Position numbers and translations under genes: made by a program. From contig NZ_MBTF01000023.1 of NCBI RefSeq assembly GCF_002013915.1, positions 310,001 through 374,000 on the forward strand: a stretch of 64,000 nucleotides of DNA, read 5' to 3'. How positions within the stretch are numbered: the first letter of the stretch is position 1; the number at the start of each line of letters is the position of its first letter. Below, piece after piece: positions 16,844 to 25,027 of the stretch. This DNA comes from Mucilaginibacter pedocola (GTDB lineage: Bacteria; Bacteroidota; Bacteroidia; Sphingobacteriales; Sphingobacteriaceae). The notes under the pieces are model-generated. The model did not search any database, was not told the DNA's origin, and saw only the letters and a program-made list of their open reading frames with translations.

Positions 16844-17779
16844 ATGGCGGCAGATCACAAACTCATCCTGAAACGATTTGCCATACTGATAGTATGCATG
16901 TTTCTGCTCGATTGGGGCATAGGTGCTGTATTAAAGCATTTCTACTTCACCAAAAAAAGCGGTGCCGATTACCGCACCAATTACGTTATCAATTCGGTAA
17001 AAAGTGATGTGCTGATATTTGGCTCCTCAAAAGCGGTTTACCATTACGATGCCAAGATCATCTGCGATAGCCTCAAGCTTTCGGTGTATAATGCCGGTCG
17101 TGACCTGAGTTATATTTACTACCATTACGCCCTGCTGGAAAGTGCTCTGAGACGCTATACACCCAAACTGGTAGTGCTGGACACACGCGCGAACGAGTTC
17201 TTCCAATTCCGCTTTAACGAAGACCGCGACCGCTTGAACGTGCTGCTGCCCTTTTACGATTCGCACCCCGAGCTGCAGCCCATCATTCAATTGCGTGGCG
17301 AGTATGAGAAGTATAAGCTGCTATCGAAAATGTACCCCTACAATTCGCTGGTGCTGAACGAACTGGTGGAACTTCTTCCGCTGGAACGTTATAAAAAAGA
17401 CGATTCGCAAAACGGCTACATTGCCAAATATGGCAGCTGGAAAAAGCCAAAAGAAGATTATACCGTACGCGATGCTGTTGATACTACCGCCGCCGGTTAT
17501 TACAAAAAGTTTGTGGAGCTGTGCAAGGCTAAAAATGTGCCGCTGGTGGTAGTGTATTCGCCCATTTACCAGAATATTAACCCCGCCGCTAACCGCAACG
17601 TGCAATACGTAATGCAGCTTTGCGAAAAAAACAATGTGCCCGTTTGGAACTACCTTACCGATAGCACCTTTAATAACCCGGCCTATTACTTTGATGCCCT
17701 GCACCTTAACCGCCAGGGTTCGGCGCTATACAGCAGCATAATAGGGGGCAAGTTGAAGCAATACCTCAATAACAAATAA
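16844..17779 (+). CDS. SGNH/DltD-like membrane-anchored protein
   Basis: The 311-residue protein has a single N-terminal anchor (FAILIVCMFLLDWGIGAVL) and an extracytoplasmic domain. SGNH-type catalytic positions are visible: Ser61/Ser62 in VLIFGSSKAVYH, and the C-terminal pair Asp284 and His287 in YYFDALHLNRQG, close to the DltD/AlgX pattern. In the Dlt system, DltD works outside the membrane with the MBOAT protein to hand the acyl group to the polymer. I chose the ATG at 16844 rather than an upstream in-frame start inside the MBOAT gene. The gene order (after the MBOAT gene, before the carrier loader) supports the partner role. Exact chemistry is inferred. Confidence 0.82.
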   Translation: MAADHKLILKRFAILIVCMFLLDWGIGAVLKHFYFTKKSGADYRTNYVINSVKSDVLIFGSSKAVYHYDAKIICDSLKLSVYNAGRDLSYIYYHYALLESALRRYTPKLVVLDTRANEFFQFRFNEDRDRLNVLLPFYDSHPELQPIIQLRGEYEKYKLLSKMYPYNSLVLNELVELLPLERYKKDDSQNGYIAKYGSWKKPKEDYTVRDAVDTTAAGYYKKFVELCKAKNVPLVVVYSPIYQNINPAANRNVQYVMQLCEKNNVPVWNYLTDSTFNNPAYYFDALHLNRQGSALYSSIIGGKLKQYLNNK

Positions 17780-17795
17780 AGCGTATTATTGCAGC

Positions 17796-19517
17796 ATGAA
17801 GGATTTTGCCGCCCTTAAACGCAACCTCAAAAAAGATGCATCGGCATTAAAGGCCATAAAAGTTGCCCTGCTGGGCGATACTGCCACCCAGTTTTTGGCC
17901 AAGGCCATACAAGGCGCAGGCTACGAGTTCGGCTATAACTTGCAACTATGGGAAGCCGATTTTAACCAGGTAGAGCGCCAGGTGTTCGATCCATCTTCGG
18001 AGTTGCACGAGTACGGTGCGGAAATCATAGTCATCTTTCAATCGGCACATAAGCTGCTGGGCAAATACAATAAGTTTAAAGGAAATGCCGCCAACTTTGC
18101 CGCGGAGGAACTGAACGGCGTTAAAGCCCTGTACGATACCCTTGCATCGGTAAACCCTAAGGCAAAGGTTATTTATTACAACTACACCGAAATAGACGAT
18201 AACGTGTTCGGCAACTTTGCTAATAAAACCGCATTATCGTTTTTATTCCAGTTGCGCAAGCTGAACGTTTTGTTGATGGAGTTTGCGGCTGAGGTGCCCA
18301 ACTTTCACATCTGCGATATTTCGTCGGTACAAAACGCGGTTGGTAAGTCCGTAATGTTTCAGCCATCGGTATACATCAATTCCGAAATGGTGCTGAGCAT
18401 TGAGGTGCTGCCGGAGGTTGCTTACAAAACGCTTCATATTATCGCAGCTTTACAGGGCAGGTTCAACAAATGCGTTATACTCGATCTGGATAATACCACC
18501 TGGGGAGGCATTATTGGCGATGATGGCTTGGAGAATATCCAGATAGGCGCTTTAGGCATCGGCAAAGCATTCTCCGAGTTTCAGTATTGGGTAAAAAAAC
18601 TGAAGAACCGCGGCATTATTGTAGCCGTGTGCAGCAAGAATACCGAAAGCATTGCCATGGAACCCTTCGAGAAGCACCCCGACATGGTGCTGAAGATGGA
18701 TGACATTGCCGTGTTTGTGGCCAATTGGGAAAACAAAGTAGATAATATCCGCAAGATACAGGGCATCCTCAATATCGGGTTCGATTCGATGGTTTTCCTG
18801 GATGATAACCCCTTTGAGCGTAATATGGTGCGCGAGGGCATTCCGCAACTTACCGTGCCCGAACTGCCTGAGGATCCGGCCGAGTATTTGGAATACCTGT
18901 ACACGCTCAACCTATTCGAAACGGTATCTTTCACCGAGGATGATGCTGCCCGTACCAAGCAATACCAGGTAGAAGCGCAGCGTGCAACGCTGTTCGAGAA
19001 ATTTGCCAACGAGGACGATTTTCTGCAGAACCTGGATATGGTGAGCGTGGTGGAGCCTTTCACCAAATTCAATACGCCACGTGTGGCGCAACTATCGCAA
19101 CGCAGCAACCAGTTCAACCTTCGCACAGTAAGGTATACCGAGGCAGACCTGGAAGCACTTGCCGCATCGCCGGAGTATTTTACCTTTTCGTTCACGCTGG
19201 AGGATAAATTCGGGAACAACGGCCTGATATGCGTTATTATATTAAAGCAGCAAAGCGCGGATACCCTGTTTATTGATACCTGGCTGATGAGCTGCCGTGT
19301 GCTGAAACGCGGTATGGAAAACTTCACCTTGAATACCCTTGCCAATTTTGCGCAGGAAAAAGGCTACAAATATTTAAAAGGCGAGTATATTGCCACCGTA
19401 AAAAATGGCATGGTGGCCGAGCATTACAGCAAACTGGGCTTTGAGCCCAACGACGGCTTTTGGCTGCTGGACCTTGCCGAATACCAAAACAAAAAGAGTT
19501 TCATCCATAAAAAATAA
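17796..19517 (+). CDS. FkbH-like HAD-IIIC / GNAT protein (putative glyceryl-ACP loading enzyme)
   Basis: The 573-residue protein has three parts. An N-terminal region (about 1-215) carries LGDTATQFLAKAIQ. A HAD-IIIC phosphatase domain has Asp230 and Asp232 in LDLDNTTWGGIIGDDG. A GNAT-like C-terminal domain has Cys500 in DTWLMSCRVLKRG. FkbH-type enzymes take 1,3-bisphosphoglycerate, remove the phosphate and load the glyceryl group through a conserved Cys onto an acyl carrier protein. The Asp and Cys positions needed are present, and an ACP gene follows after 6 bp. There are no polyketide synthase genes nearby. Here the loaded ACP most likely feeds the MBOAT protein. The acyl identity (glyceryl) is inference from the family. 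Confidence 0.88.
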   Translation: MKDFAALKRNLKKDASALKAIKVALLGDTATQFLAKAIQGAGYEFGYNLQLWEADFNQVERQVFDPSSELHEYGAEIIVIFQSAHKLLGKYNKFKGNAANFAAEELNGVKALYDTLASVNPKAKVIYYNYTEIDDNVFGNFANKTALSFLFQLRKLNVLLMEFAAEVPNFHICDISSVQNAVGKSVMFQPSVYINSEMVLSIEVLPEVAYKTLHIIAALQGRFNKCVILDLDNTTWGGIIGDDGLENIQIGALGIGKAFSEFQYWVKKLKNRGIIVAVCSKNTESIAMEPFEKHPDMVLKMDDIAVFVANWENKVDNIRKIQGILNIGFDSMVFLDDNPFERNMVREGIPQLTVPELPEDPAEYLEYLYTLNLFETVSFTEDDAARTKQYQVEAQRATLFEKFANEDDFLQNLDMVSVVEPFTKFNTPRVAQLSQRSNQFNLRTVRYTEADLEALAASPEYFTFSFTLEDKFGNNGLICVIILKQQSADTLFIDTWLMSCRVLKRGMENFTLNTLANFAQEKGYKYLKGEYIATVKNGMVAEHYSKLGFEPNDGFWLLDLAEYQNKKSFIHKK

Positions 19518-19523
19518 ACACCC

Positions 19524-19763
19524 GTGGAAAGACAACAAATTATAGCACAGTTAAACGAAGTTTTTCGCGATACGCTTGATAACGACGACATCAACCTAAC
19601 CGATACCACTATTGCAAAAGATGTGGAGGATTGGGATTCGCTGAACCACATCCAGTTGGTGGTTGCTATCGAAAAGAAATTTAAGATACGTTTTACCGCT
19701 AAAGAGATACATAGCTGGGAAAATGTAGGGCAATTGGTGGATAGCCTGGCCGGGAAACTTTAA
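19524..19763 (+). CDS. Acyl carrier protein (dedicated)
   Basis: The 79-residue protein starts at GTG and is 6 bp after the FkbH-like gene. The phosphopantetheine attachment site is Ser39 in EDWDSLNHIQLVVAIEKKF. The helix pattern and acidic character fit a stand-alone carrier of the DltC or FkbH-partner type. It is not near fatty-acid genes, so it should be a specialised carrier for the acyl group installed by the FkbH-like protein and used by the MBOAT protein. It is the last gene of the operon. Confidence 0.93.
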   Translation: MERQQIIAQLNEVFRDTLDNDDINLTDTTIAKDVEDWDSLNHIQLVVAIEKKFKIRFTAKEIHSWENVGQLVDSLAGKL

Positions 19764-19773
19764 CACGATCTAA

Positions 19774-19920
19774 GGATTTAGCGATTTACACGACGCGTGT
19801 TTTGGCTTCGTGCTAATCTTTGTCGCCCTGCAACTCTTACGGGAGGGAAAACTTTAATCCGGCCCCGGGATTCAACGATTAACACGATGCTTGTTTAGCT
19901 TCGTACTTACCTTTGCTGCC
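19774..19920. repeat. Tandem duplication of the promoter and 5' end of the pentapeptide gene
   Basis: Two diverged copies about 93 bp apart: 19774-19846 and 19868-19940. Both contain GATTTACACGA/GATTAACACGA, a TTTG promoter-like word, and TGCAACTCTTAC. In the first copy the start codon ATG is CTG. The second copy is the active promoter and gene start at 19921. The first looks like a fossil. Confidence 0.7.
19908..19915 (+). promoter_or_regulatory. -7 promoter box (TACCTTTG) 5 nt before the pentapeptide gene
   Basis: Exact match to TAnnTTTG, with ATG at 19921, so the transcript would have practically no leader. The -33 element is not obvious. Confidence 0.5.
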
Positions 19921-20487
19921 ATGCAACTCTTACAGGAAGACCAAACATTTACCAAACTTTCCGCTGCCGAACTTACATCCGCACAAACCTACGAACATTG
20001 TAAGTTTGTGGCTTGCAACTTCGCGAATGCTAACCTTGACGGGTTGGTGTTTATTGATTGCGCGTTTGAAGATTGTAACCTGTTGTTGATAAGCGTTGGC
20101 AGCACCGGCTTTCAGAATGTTACCTTTAAACATTGCAAACTCAGCGGCGTAAATTTTGGCAAAGCCCGCGATTTTTTGTTCGAAGTGAATTTTGAAGGCT
20201 GTATTTTGGATAATGCTGTCTTCTACAAAAAGAAGAACAAGAAAGGCCGCTTCGCTGATTGCTCGATGATAGAAACCGACCTCACCGAGGCCGACCTTAC
20301 CGAAGCCAAATTCATTAATTGCAACCTGCATCGCGCATTCTTCAGCCGCACTATATTAAAAGGTGCCGACCTGCGCTCGTCGTACAATTTCTCTATAGAC
20401 CCGGATGATAACATCGTTAAGAAGGCACATTTCTCATTGCATGGCTTACCGGGACTATTGGCAAAGTATGATATAAAAGTGGAGTAG
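19921..20487 (+). CDS. Pentapeptide repeat protein
   Basis: The 188-residue protein starts at the ATG at 19921; a longer frame from 19891 is unlikely because the promoter lies inside it. Repeats of the A(D/N)LxX type run through the protein (CNFANANLDGLVFIDCAFED, CKLSGVNFG, TDLTEADLTEAKFINCNLH, ILKGADLRSS), so it should form a right-handed quadrilateral beta-helix. There is no signal peptide. Cys and Phe are frequent at the repeat centres. Some family members mimic DNA and protect gyrase, as Qnr does; most are of unknown function. No partner is obvious. Confidence 0.85.
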   Translation: MQLLQEDQTFTKLSAAELTSAQTYEHCKFVACNFANANLDGLVFIDCAFEDCNLLLISVGSTGFQNVTFKHCKLSGVNFGKARDFLFEVNFEGCILDNAVFYKKKNKKGRFADCSMIETDLTEADLTEAKFINCNLHRAFFSRTILKGADLRSSYNFSIDPDDNIVKKAHFSLHGLPGLLAKYDIKVE

Positions 20488-20533
20488 GATAATCCCGTTT
20501 TGTAAACAAATTGCTTAAATTTGTTTTAAGCGT

Positions 20534-20725
20534 ATGGATAACATCCTTTTAAAATATAGCCTTTTAGATAATGCCTCAAAGAAGGAGGTCGATACCTTAA
20601 TGGACCAACTTTTGGCTAAACAAGAAGAAGGAAATTCTCGTCAGGCGCATTCCGCTTACAAAAAGAGGATTTTAGAAGTGTCCATCTGGACTGAAGATGA
20701 TGTACAGGCCATCGGCATGAGCTAA
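20534..20725 (+). CDS. Small antitoxin-like protein, no toxin partner (orphan)
   Basis: The 63-residue protein (NILLKYSLLDNASKKEVDTL, then YKKRILEVSIWTEDDVQAI) resembles by eye small Bacteroidetes antitoxins that precede PIN-domain toxins, and those usually have about 10 more C-terminal residues. Here the frame stops early and no toxin gene follows; type III PKS comes next after 146 bp. A -7 box TAAATTTG at 20516-20523 lies 10 nt before the ATG. It may be the remnant of a toxin-antitoxin locus. Identification is tentative. Confidence 0.5.
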   Translation: MDNILLKYSLLDNASKKEVDTLMDQLLAKQEEGNSRQAHSAYKKRILEVSIWTEDDVQAIGMS

Positions 20726-20871
20726 ACGACACTTCAAGCAACCAATTCTCCAACCTCCCCGTACCCTTTAAACCGGTGTAACACTTCATCCGTAAGTATT
20801 ACTGTAGAGGGGATTCGCCGCCCCGAAACAATTTAAGCCGCGTTGTTATTACTATATCAAACCCCATACGC

Positions 20872-21927
20872 ATGCCATCTGTTGCTTCTGTATCAGCTAT
20901 AAAACTCCCTTATAAAATACATCAACAGGATGTAAAGGCCCAAGCACATGCGTTATTTGCCGAACATTTTGCCGGGGCCGAACGCCTGATGCCTGCGTTT
21001 GACAATACAGAAATTGATACCCGTAACTTTTGTAAGCCTATCAGCTACTATGCCGAGCCGAACACTTTTGAGCAACGCAATAAAGATTATATTGAAAATG
21101 CCCTGCAATATTCTGTCAGGGCAATTGAAGATGCGCTGGAGAAGGCAGGCCTTGCGAAAGGGGATATTACCGACCTGGTATTTGTATCCACCACGGGGCT
21201 GGCAACGCCAAGTATAGATGCACTCATTATCAATAAAATGCGGCTAAATCCCCACATTAACCGCCTGCCCGTTTGGGGATTGGGCTGCGGTGGCGGGGTT
21301 GCAGGCGTGGCGAAAGCTAACGCACTGGCAACGGCCAACCCTAATGCGGTGGTGGTACTGGTTGCCGTGGAGCTTTGCTCGCTCACCCTCATTAAAACAG
21401 ATTACAGCAAAAGCAATTTTATAGGCAGCAGTTTGTTTAGCGACGGCATTGCCGCAGTTATTATAAAAGGCGATAACCATCAACCAAAAACGGGAATTAA
21501 AATAGTAGCCAATAGCAGCAAGTTATATTACGATTCGTTGGATATTATGGGTTGGGATTTTAACGATGATGGCTTTAAGGTGCTTTTCTCTAAGGATATC
21601 CCAACGTTCATTCGCCAAAATATAGGGTCGGATATCGATGCGTTCTTGTCGGCGCATAACCTGCAGCTGAGCGATATTAGAAACTTCATCTTCCATCCCG
21701 GGGGTAAAAAAGTGCTGGATGCTTATATGGATTCGCTGCAACTGACAGATGATGCTTTGCAAAACACCCGGCAAGTGATGAAAGATAACGGCAACATGAG
21801 CAGCGCCACTGTGTTGTATGTGTTGGAGAAGTTTTTAGAAGAAGGGTATCGGGATGGCTACGGGTTGATGCTGGCCATGGGTCCCGGCTTCAGCAGCGAA
21901 ATGGTTTTATTAGATATGAAAAACTAA
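20872..21927 (+). CDS. Type III polyketide synthase (chalcone/stilbene synthase family)
   Basis: The 351-residue homodimeric-type thiolase-fold enzyme condenses a fatty acyl or aryl starter with malonyl-CoA. The catalytic triad is complete: Cys139 in WGLGCGGGVAG, His275 in FIFHPGGKK and Asn308 in DNGNMSSAT. Length is close to the family norm. It is followed after 4 bp by an isoprenylcysteine-methyltransferase-like gene, as in the Bacillus subtilis bpsA-bpsB pair, where the synthase makes alkylpyrones that BpsB O-methylates. By analogy the product here is an alkylpyrone or alkylresorcinol-type lipid. Starter specificity cannot be read from the sequence. Confidence 0.93.
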   Translation: MPSVASVSAIKLPYKIHQQDVKAQAHALFAEHFAGAERLMPAFDNTEIDTRNFCKPISYYAEPNTFEQRNKDYIENALQYSVRAIEDALEKAGLAKGDITDLVFVSTTGLATPSIDALIINKMRLNPHINRLPVWGLGCGGGVAGVAKANALATANPNAVVVLVAVELCSLTLIKTDYSKSNFIGSSLFSDGIAAVIIKGDNHQPKTGIKIVANSSKLYYDSLDIMGWDFNDDGFKVLFSKDIPTFIRQNIGSDIDAFLSAHNLQLSDIRNFIFHPGGKKVLDAYMDSLQLTDDALQNTRQVMKDNGNMSSATVLYVLEKFLEEGYRDGYGLMLAMGPGFSSEMVLLDMKN

Positions 21928-21931
21928 GCCG

Positions 21932-22423
21932 ATGTATTTTATACTTTTTATAGCCTTTGTAATAGCCCAGCGCCTGCTGGAACTGGTGATTGCCAAACGC
22001 AACGAGGCTTGGGCACGCCAACAAGGGGCTGCAGAATTTGGCGAGGCGCATTACCCATTTATAGTAGCGCTGCACACGCTTTTCATCATTAGTATGATAG
22101 CGGAATACTTTGCTCTCGGCGGCGAATTTAGCTTCGCTATGCTCATCGTTTTTCTGCTGCTCATCAGCCTAAAAATATGGACCATTGGCTCGCTCGGGAA
22201 ATATTGGAACACCAAAATACTGCGCATCCCCAATTCGGCGTTCATCAAAAAAGGGCCTTACAAATGGTTCAAGCACCCTAATTATTTCATCGTTATCTGC
22301 GAGATCGTAGTCATCCCGCTGGTGTTCCATCTTTATGCAACCGCCATAGTGTTTAGTTTGTTGAATGCGGTAATGTTGGTGGTAAGGATACGGGAAGAGG
22401 AGAGGGTGTGGGGGGAACCATGA
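21932..22423 (+). CDS. ICMT-family methyltransferase (BpsB-like)
   Basis: The 163-residue membrane protein has four to five hydrophobic segments and the ICMT motif PYKWFKHPNYFIVICEIVVI (about 109-128), including the conserved His-Pro-Asn-Tyr. A C-terminal RIREEERVW follows, as in family members that bind S-adenosylmethionine. It is co-transcribed with the type III PKS. In this context it most likely O-methylates the polyketide made by the PKS rather than a prenylcysteine. Length matches bacterial ICMT-like proteins. Confidence 0.85.
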   Translation: MYFILFIAFVIAQRLLELVIAKRNEAWARQQGAAEFGEAHYPFIVALHTLFIISMIAEYFALGGEFSFAMLIVFLLLISLKIWTIGSLGKYWNTKILRIPNSAFIKKGPYKWFKHPNYFIVICEIVVIPLVFHLYATAIVFSLLNAVMLVVRIREEERVWGEP

Positions 22424-22851
22424 TTTTTCGTAGGTTAATTGTTTCTCATAGGCACTCAAGAGGGCTTCGCCGTTCGCTTGATTTGTGGATTCTCCGATAC
22501 TTGGTATTTAGTTTCAGGGACATTTTTTAGAACGTCAGCAGGGAAGCTTTGGGCGAAAGCGGGCAGAACGTATTGGACTGGTGGGCGGGATGGGCATAGG
22601 GAATGTTTGCTGAAGCGAAGGGCAGGAGCGGCGAAGCAAGGGGCAAATTTTCCCAGCCCGTGGTTCTGTCCGGTTTGCAGCGGAAAAGCCCGTGCGGCAA
22701 GAGGCATTTCTGCTGAAAGCACTTTTTGGTTACTTTTTGGTGCCTCAAAAAGTAACAAGCCCCTCGCGGCGAATGAGCGAGCGGATGTTTTTAGTTAAAT
22801 ATAAAGTATTATAAAAGAACCACAGCCTTACGCCAATCCCCGGTTTCGTCC
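22424..22851. other. Non-coding, repeat-like stretch with open frames on both strands
   Basis: About 430 bp. It starts with a family B fragment (22473-22498) and contains an 11-bp perfect hairpin GTTACTTTTTG/CAAAAAGTAAC with a 6-nt loop at 22729-22756. Frames of about 100-119 codons exist on both strands, but their translations are rich in Cys, Arg, Pro and Ala, and none looks like a protein. I read it as a repeat or relic rather than a gene. Confidence 0.5.
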
Positions 22852-22868
22852 TAACTTTGATCACCACT

Positions 22869-23603
22869 ATGAAATACACCTTCCTCGCTGTAACCCTCAC
22901 TTTATTTTCAGCAACCGCTTTCGCCCAAGCCGATACCGGCATGTACAAAAACTTCAACACCTTTAATAATGAGGTATTGAAAGGCCATATTAAAAAAGCA
23001 GAAGCACAAAAAACTATAGCCTGGTTCGTTAAACAGGTAAATGCCGACTATACCTCCCATTCCTCTGCCACACCCAATACACAATGGGTATTCCCGCTGC
23101 AAGGCTATAACTATCGTGCTGCCGGCGGTACCAATGGTAATGGCTATTTTGATAAGGGCTTTAATTATATGGATGGGAATAAACACGGTGCACACCCGGC
23201 GCATGATATTTTCATCAGCGATAATAACCAGGACTGTATCGACGATAAAACCCGCCAGCCCGTAAACGTACTGGCCATAACCGATGGTATTGTGATAGCC
23301 TGCACCAACGAATGGGATGCCGCCAGCGATATGCGCGGCGGACGGTACATTTGGATATACCATCCGGCATCGGGCAAGCAGCAGGGCTTCTTTTCATACT
23401 ATGCCCACAACCGCGCCATATTTGTGCAGCCGGGAGCTTATGTTAAACAAGGGCAAAAAATAGCCGAAGTAGGCCGCACAGGGTTGAACGCCTACAAAAA
23501 ACGCTCGCCAACGCACCTGCATTTCTCTACTTTTAAACTGGTTGATAATATCCCCGTGCCCTTCAATAGCTTTACACAACTCAAAACCGCCTTATCTAAA
23601 TGA
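22869..23603 (+). CDS. M23-family metallopeptidase (LytM-like), secreted
   Basis: The 244-residue protein starts at the ATG at 22869, 9 nt after a -7 box TAACTTTG (22852-22859). Its signal peptide is cleaved near AFAQ. The M23 zinc site is visible: the first His and Asp in HPAHDIFI, and the HLH motif in SPTHLHFSTF, with the connecting YYAHNRAIFVQPGAYVKQGQ segment. Such enzymes are usually peptidoglycan endopeptidases. The stop overlaps the next start by 4 bp (ATGA), so the DUF4846 protein is a coupled partner. Residues between about 30 and 90 precede the peptidase domain and are not recognisable. Confidence 0.88.
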   Translation: MKYTFLAVTLTLFSATAFAQADTGMYKNFNTFNNEVLKGHIKKAEAQKTIAWFVKQVNADYTSHSSATPNTQWVFPLQGYNYRAAGGTNGNGYFDKGFNYMDGNKHGAHPAHDIFISDNNQDCIDDKTRQPVNVLAITDGIVIACTNEWDAASDMRGGRYIWIYHPASGKQQGFFSYYAHNRAIFVQPGAYVKQGQKIAEVGRTGLNAYKKRSPTHLHFSTFKLVDNIPVPFNSFTQLKTALSK

Positions 23604-24355
23604 AACACCTTGTCGCCCTTGCCTTAATAACATGCCTGGGTTTTACTCCGGCAGATAAAGTGTCTACGCGTTTTAAAGCGCCGGATGGATATAAACTTGT
23701 TTCGGCAGCGCCGGGTAGTTTTGGTGCTTATTTGCAAAACCTGCCGCTGTTGCCGGTCGGCACACATACCAAAACCTACAAAGGCAGTATAGCCGCAACA
23801 GACCAATACACCGCCGCCGTAGTCGACATGAGCATTGGCAAGCAGGACCTACAGCAATGTGCCGATGCCGTAATGCGCCTTAGCGCCGAATACCTCTACC
23901 AAAAGCAGGACTACAAAGCCATCAGCTTTAACTTCACCAGCGGCTTTAAATGCGATTTTGTGCACTATGCCAACGGCTACCGCTACAGCAACGGGAGGTG
24001 GGTGCTCAAAGGGAAAAAGGACTATAGTTACGAAAATTTTATGCGCTACCTCACGCTGGTATTCAGCTATGCCGGTACGCTCTCGCTCGAGAAAGAATTA
24101 AAGCCCGTTACCGATGCCAATAGCCTGCAAGCCGGGGATGTATTCATAAAAGGCGGCTCGCCGGGGCATTGCTTTATTGTGGTTGGCGTTGCGGAAAATG
24201 TTGCCCACAAAAAGATCTTCCTGCTGGCTCAGAGTTTTATGCCTGCCCAAAATATTCAGGTGATTCAAAATGGCAGCCCATGGTTTACGCCCGGCCAGCC
24301 AGCCAATATCCCTTACGGCGAACTGGTAGATAAACGATACTTGCGGAGGTTTTGA
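23600..24355 (+). CDS. DUF4846-family secreted protein
   Basis: The 251-residue protein has a weak signal peptide (HLVALALITCLGFTPA). Family features visible are GSFGAYLQNLPL near the N-terminus, LQQCADAVMRLSAEYLYQ, FTSGFKCDF and LQAGDVFIKGGSPGHCFIVV, with a C-terminal SFMPAQNIQVIQN. The family is common in Bacteroidetes and has no settled function. The SPGHCFIV segment with Cys/His is reminiscent of NlpC/P60-type folds, which I offer only as a possibility. Translational coupling to the M23 peptidase suggests cell-wall metabolism. Confidence 0.8.
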   Translation: MKHLVALALITCLGFTPADKVSTRFKAPDGYKLVSAAPGSFGAYLQNLPLLPVGTHTKTYKGSIAATDQYTAAVVDMSIGKQDLQQCADAVMRLSAEYLYQKQDYKAISFNFTSGFKCDFVHYANGYRYSNGRWVLKGKKDYSYENFMRYLTLVFSYAGTLSLEKELKPVTDANSLQAGDVFIKGGSPGHCFIVVGVAENVAHKKIFLLAQSFMPAQNIQVIQNGSPWFTPGQPANIPYGELVDKRYLRRF

Positions 24356-24704
24356 GGTTAGTTAATTAGAGGTTGGAGGGCGGAGGTTAATTGATTGACT
24401 GTCGCGGAACTTAACGGTCTTATTAATAAATTCGTAACCTTTGATTAATTTAAAATTCCGTCAATGGAAAATTTATTAACCAAAGAATAAAATCTTTAGC
24501 GCTGATTTTCAGCCACTTTTGGCTTTTGTAGCGTTAACTATACACTACTTATTAGGTAGAGATTAACATTTTACCTATCTTGCTATCAGCAAAAAAGCTT
24601 GTTCTTACCATCATCTACAAACAAAACAATAGTTTTTGATCGAATTTGCGCCAAAACGGGCACGGCTATTGCCTTACCTGCACTAACTGAAAGAAATTTT
24701 AACT
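24356..24704. other. Intergenic region before the 90-residue membrane protein gene
   Basis: 349 bp, AT-rich. It contains short imperfect palindromes (GGTAGAGATTAACATTTTACC near 24555; CAGCCACTTTTGGCTTTTG near 24510). I see no convincing gene, terminator or RNA. The promoter of the 24705 gene should lie here. Confidence 0.4.
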
Positions 24705-24977
24705 ATGAAAGACTTACTTGCCGATTCGCTTCATATATTCATCATCATCATGATAGCCGCCTTTATAATAGGCGGAATACTGGCCCTAACAGGCACTTTT
24801 GACCATTGGGGCTCGCGCTACGTGCTGAAGAGGCGCCGCAAACGTTTAATGCGTAACCGCCGATCAGAAATACGTAAAACCAACGCCACGCAGGAGGTAC
24901 CCAATACCAAACCCTACTATGCACCACGGCCCGAACGCAACACCAACCCTAACGGTTATAACAGCCGCTATGCTTAA
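24705..24977 (+). CDS. Small single-helix membrane protein, unknown function
   Basis: The 90-residue protein has one membrane helix (about 10-30, IFIIIMIAAFIIGGILALTG), then a strongly basic stretch (RYVLKRRRKRLMRNRRSEIR) and a flexible Pro/Asn/Tyr-rich tail. The basic patch right after the helix predicts a cytoplasmic tail that may contact nucleic acid or lipid head groups. I do not recognise a family. A terminator follows. Confidence 0.6.
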   Translation: MKDLLADSLHIFIIIMIAAFIIGGILALTGTFDHWGSRYVLKRRRKRLMRNRRSEIRKTNATQEVPNTKPYYAPRPERNTNPNGYNSRYA

Positions 24978-25002
24978 AGTGTGAAAAAATAGAAAAATAT
25001 TC

Positions 25003-25027
25003 AGCCTCCGTAAGGGGGCTTTTTTGT
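25003..25027 (+). terminator. Terminator of the 90-residue protein gene
   Basis: Stem AGCCTCC/GGGGGCT (one G-T pair) with a GTAA loop and a T run. Confidence 0.85.

Noticed and set aside
22439..22798. 119-codon frame and the opposite 100-codon frame
   Set aside because: Arg/Cys/Pro-rich translations on both strands without domain, signal or promoter; the region looks like non-coding repeat DNA.
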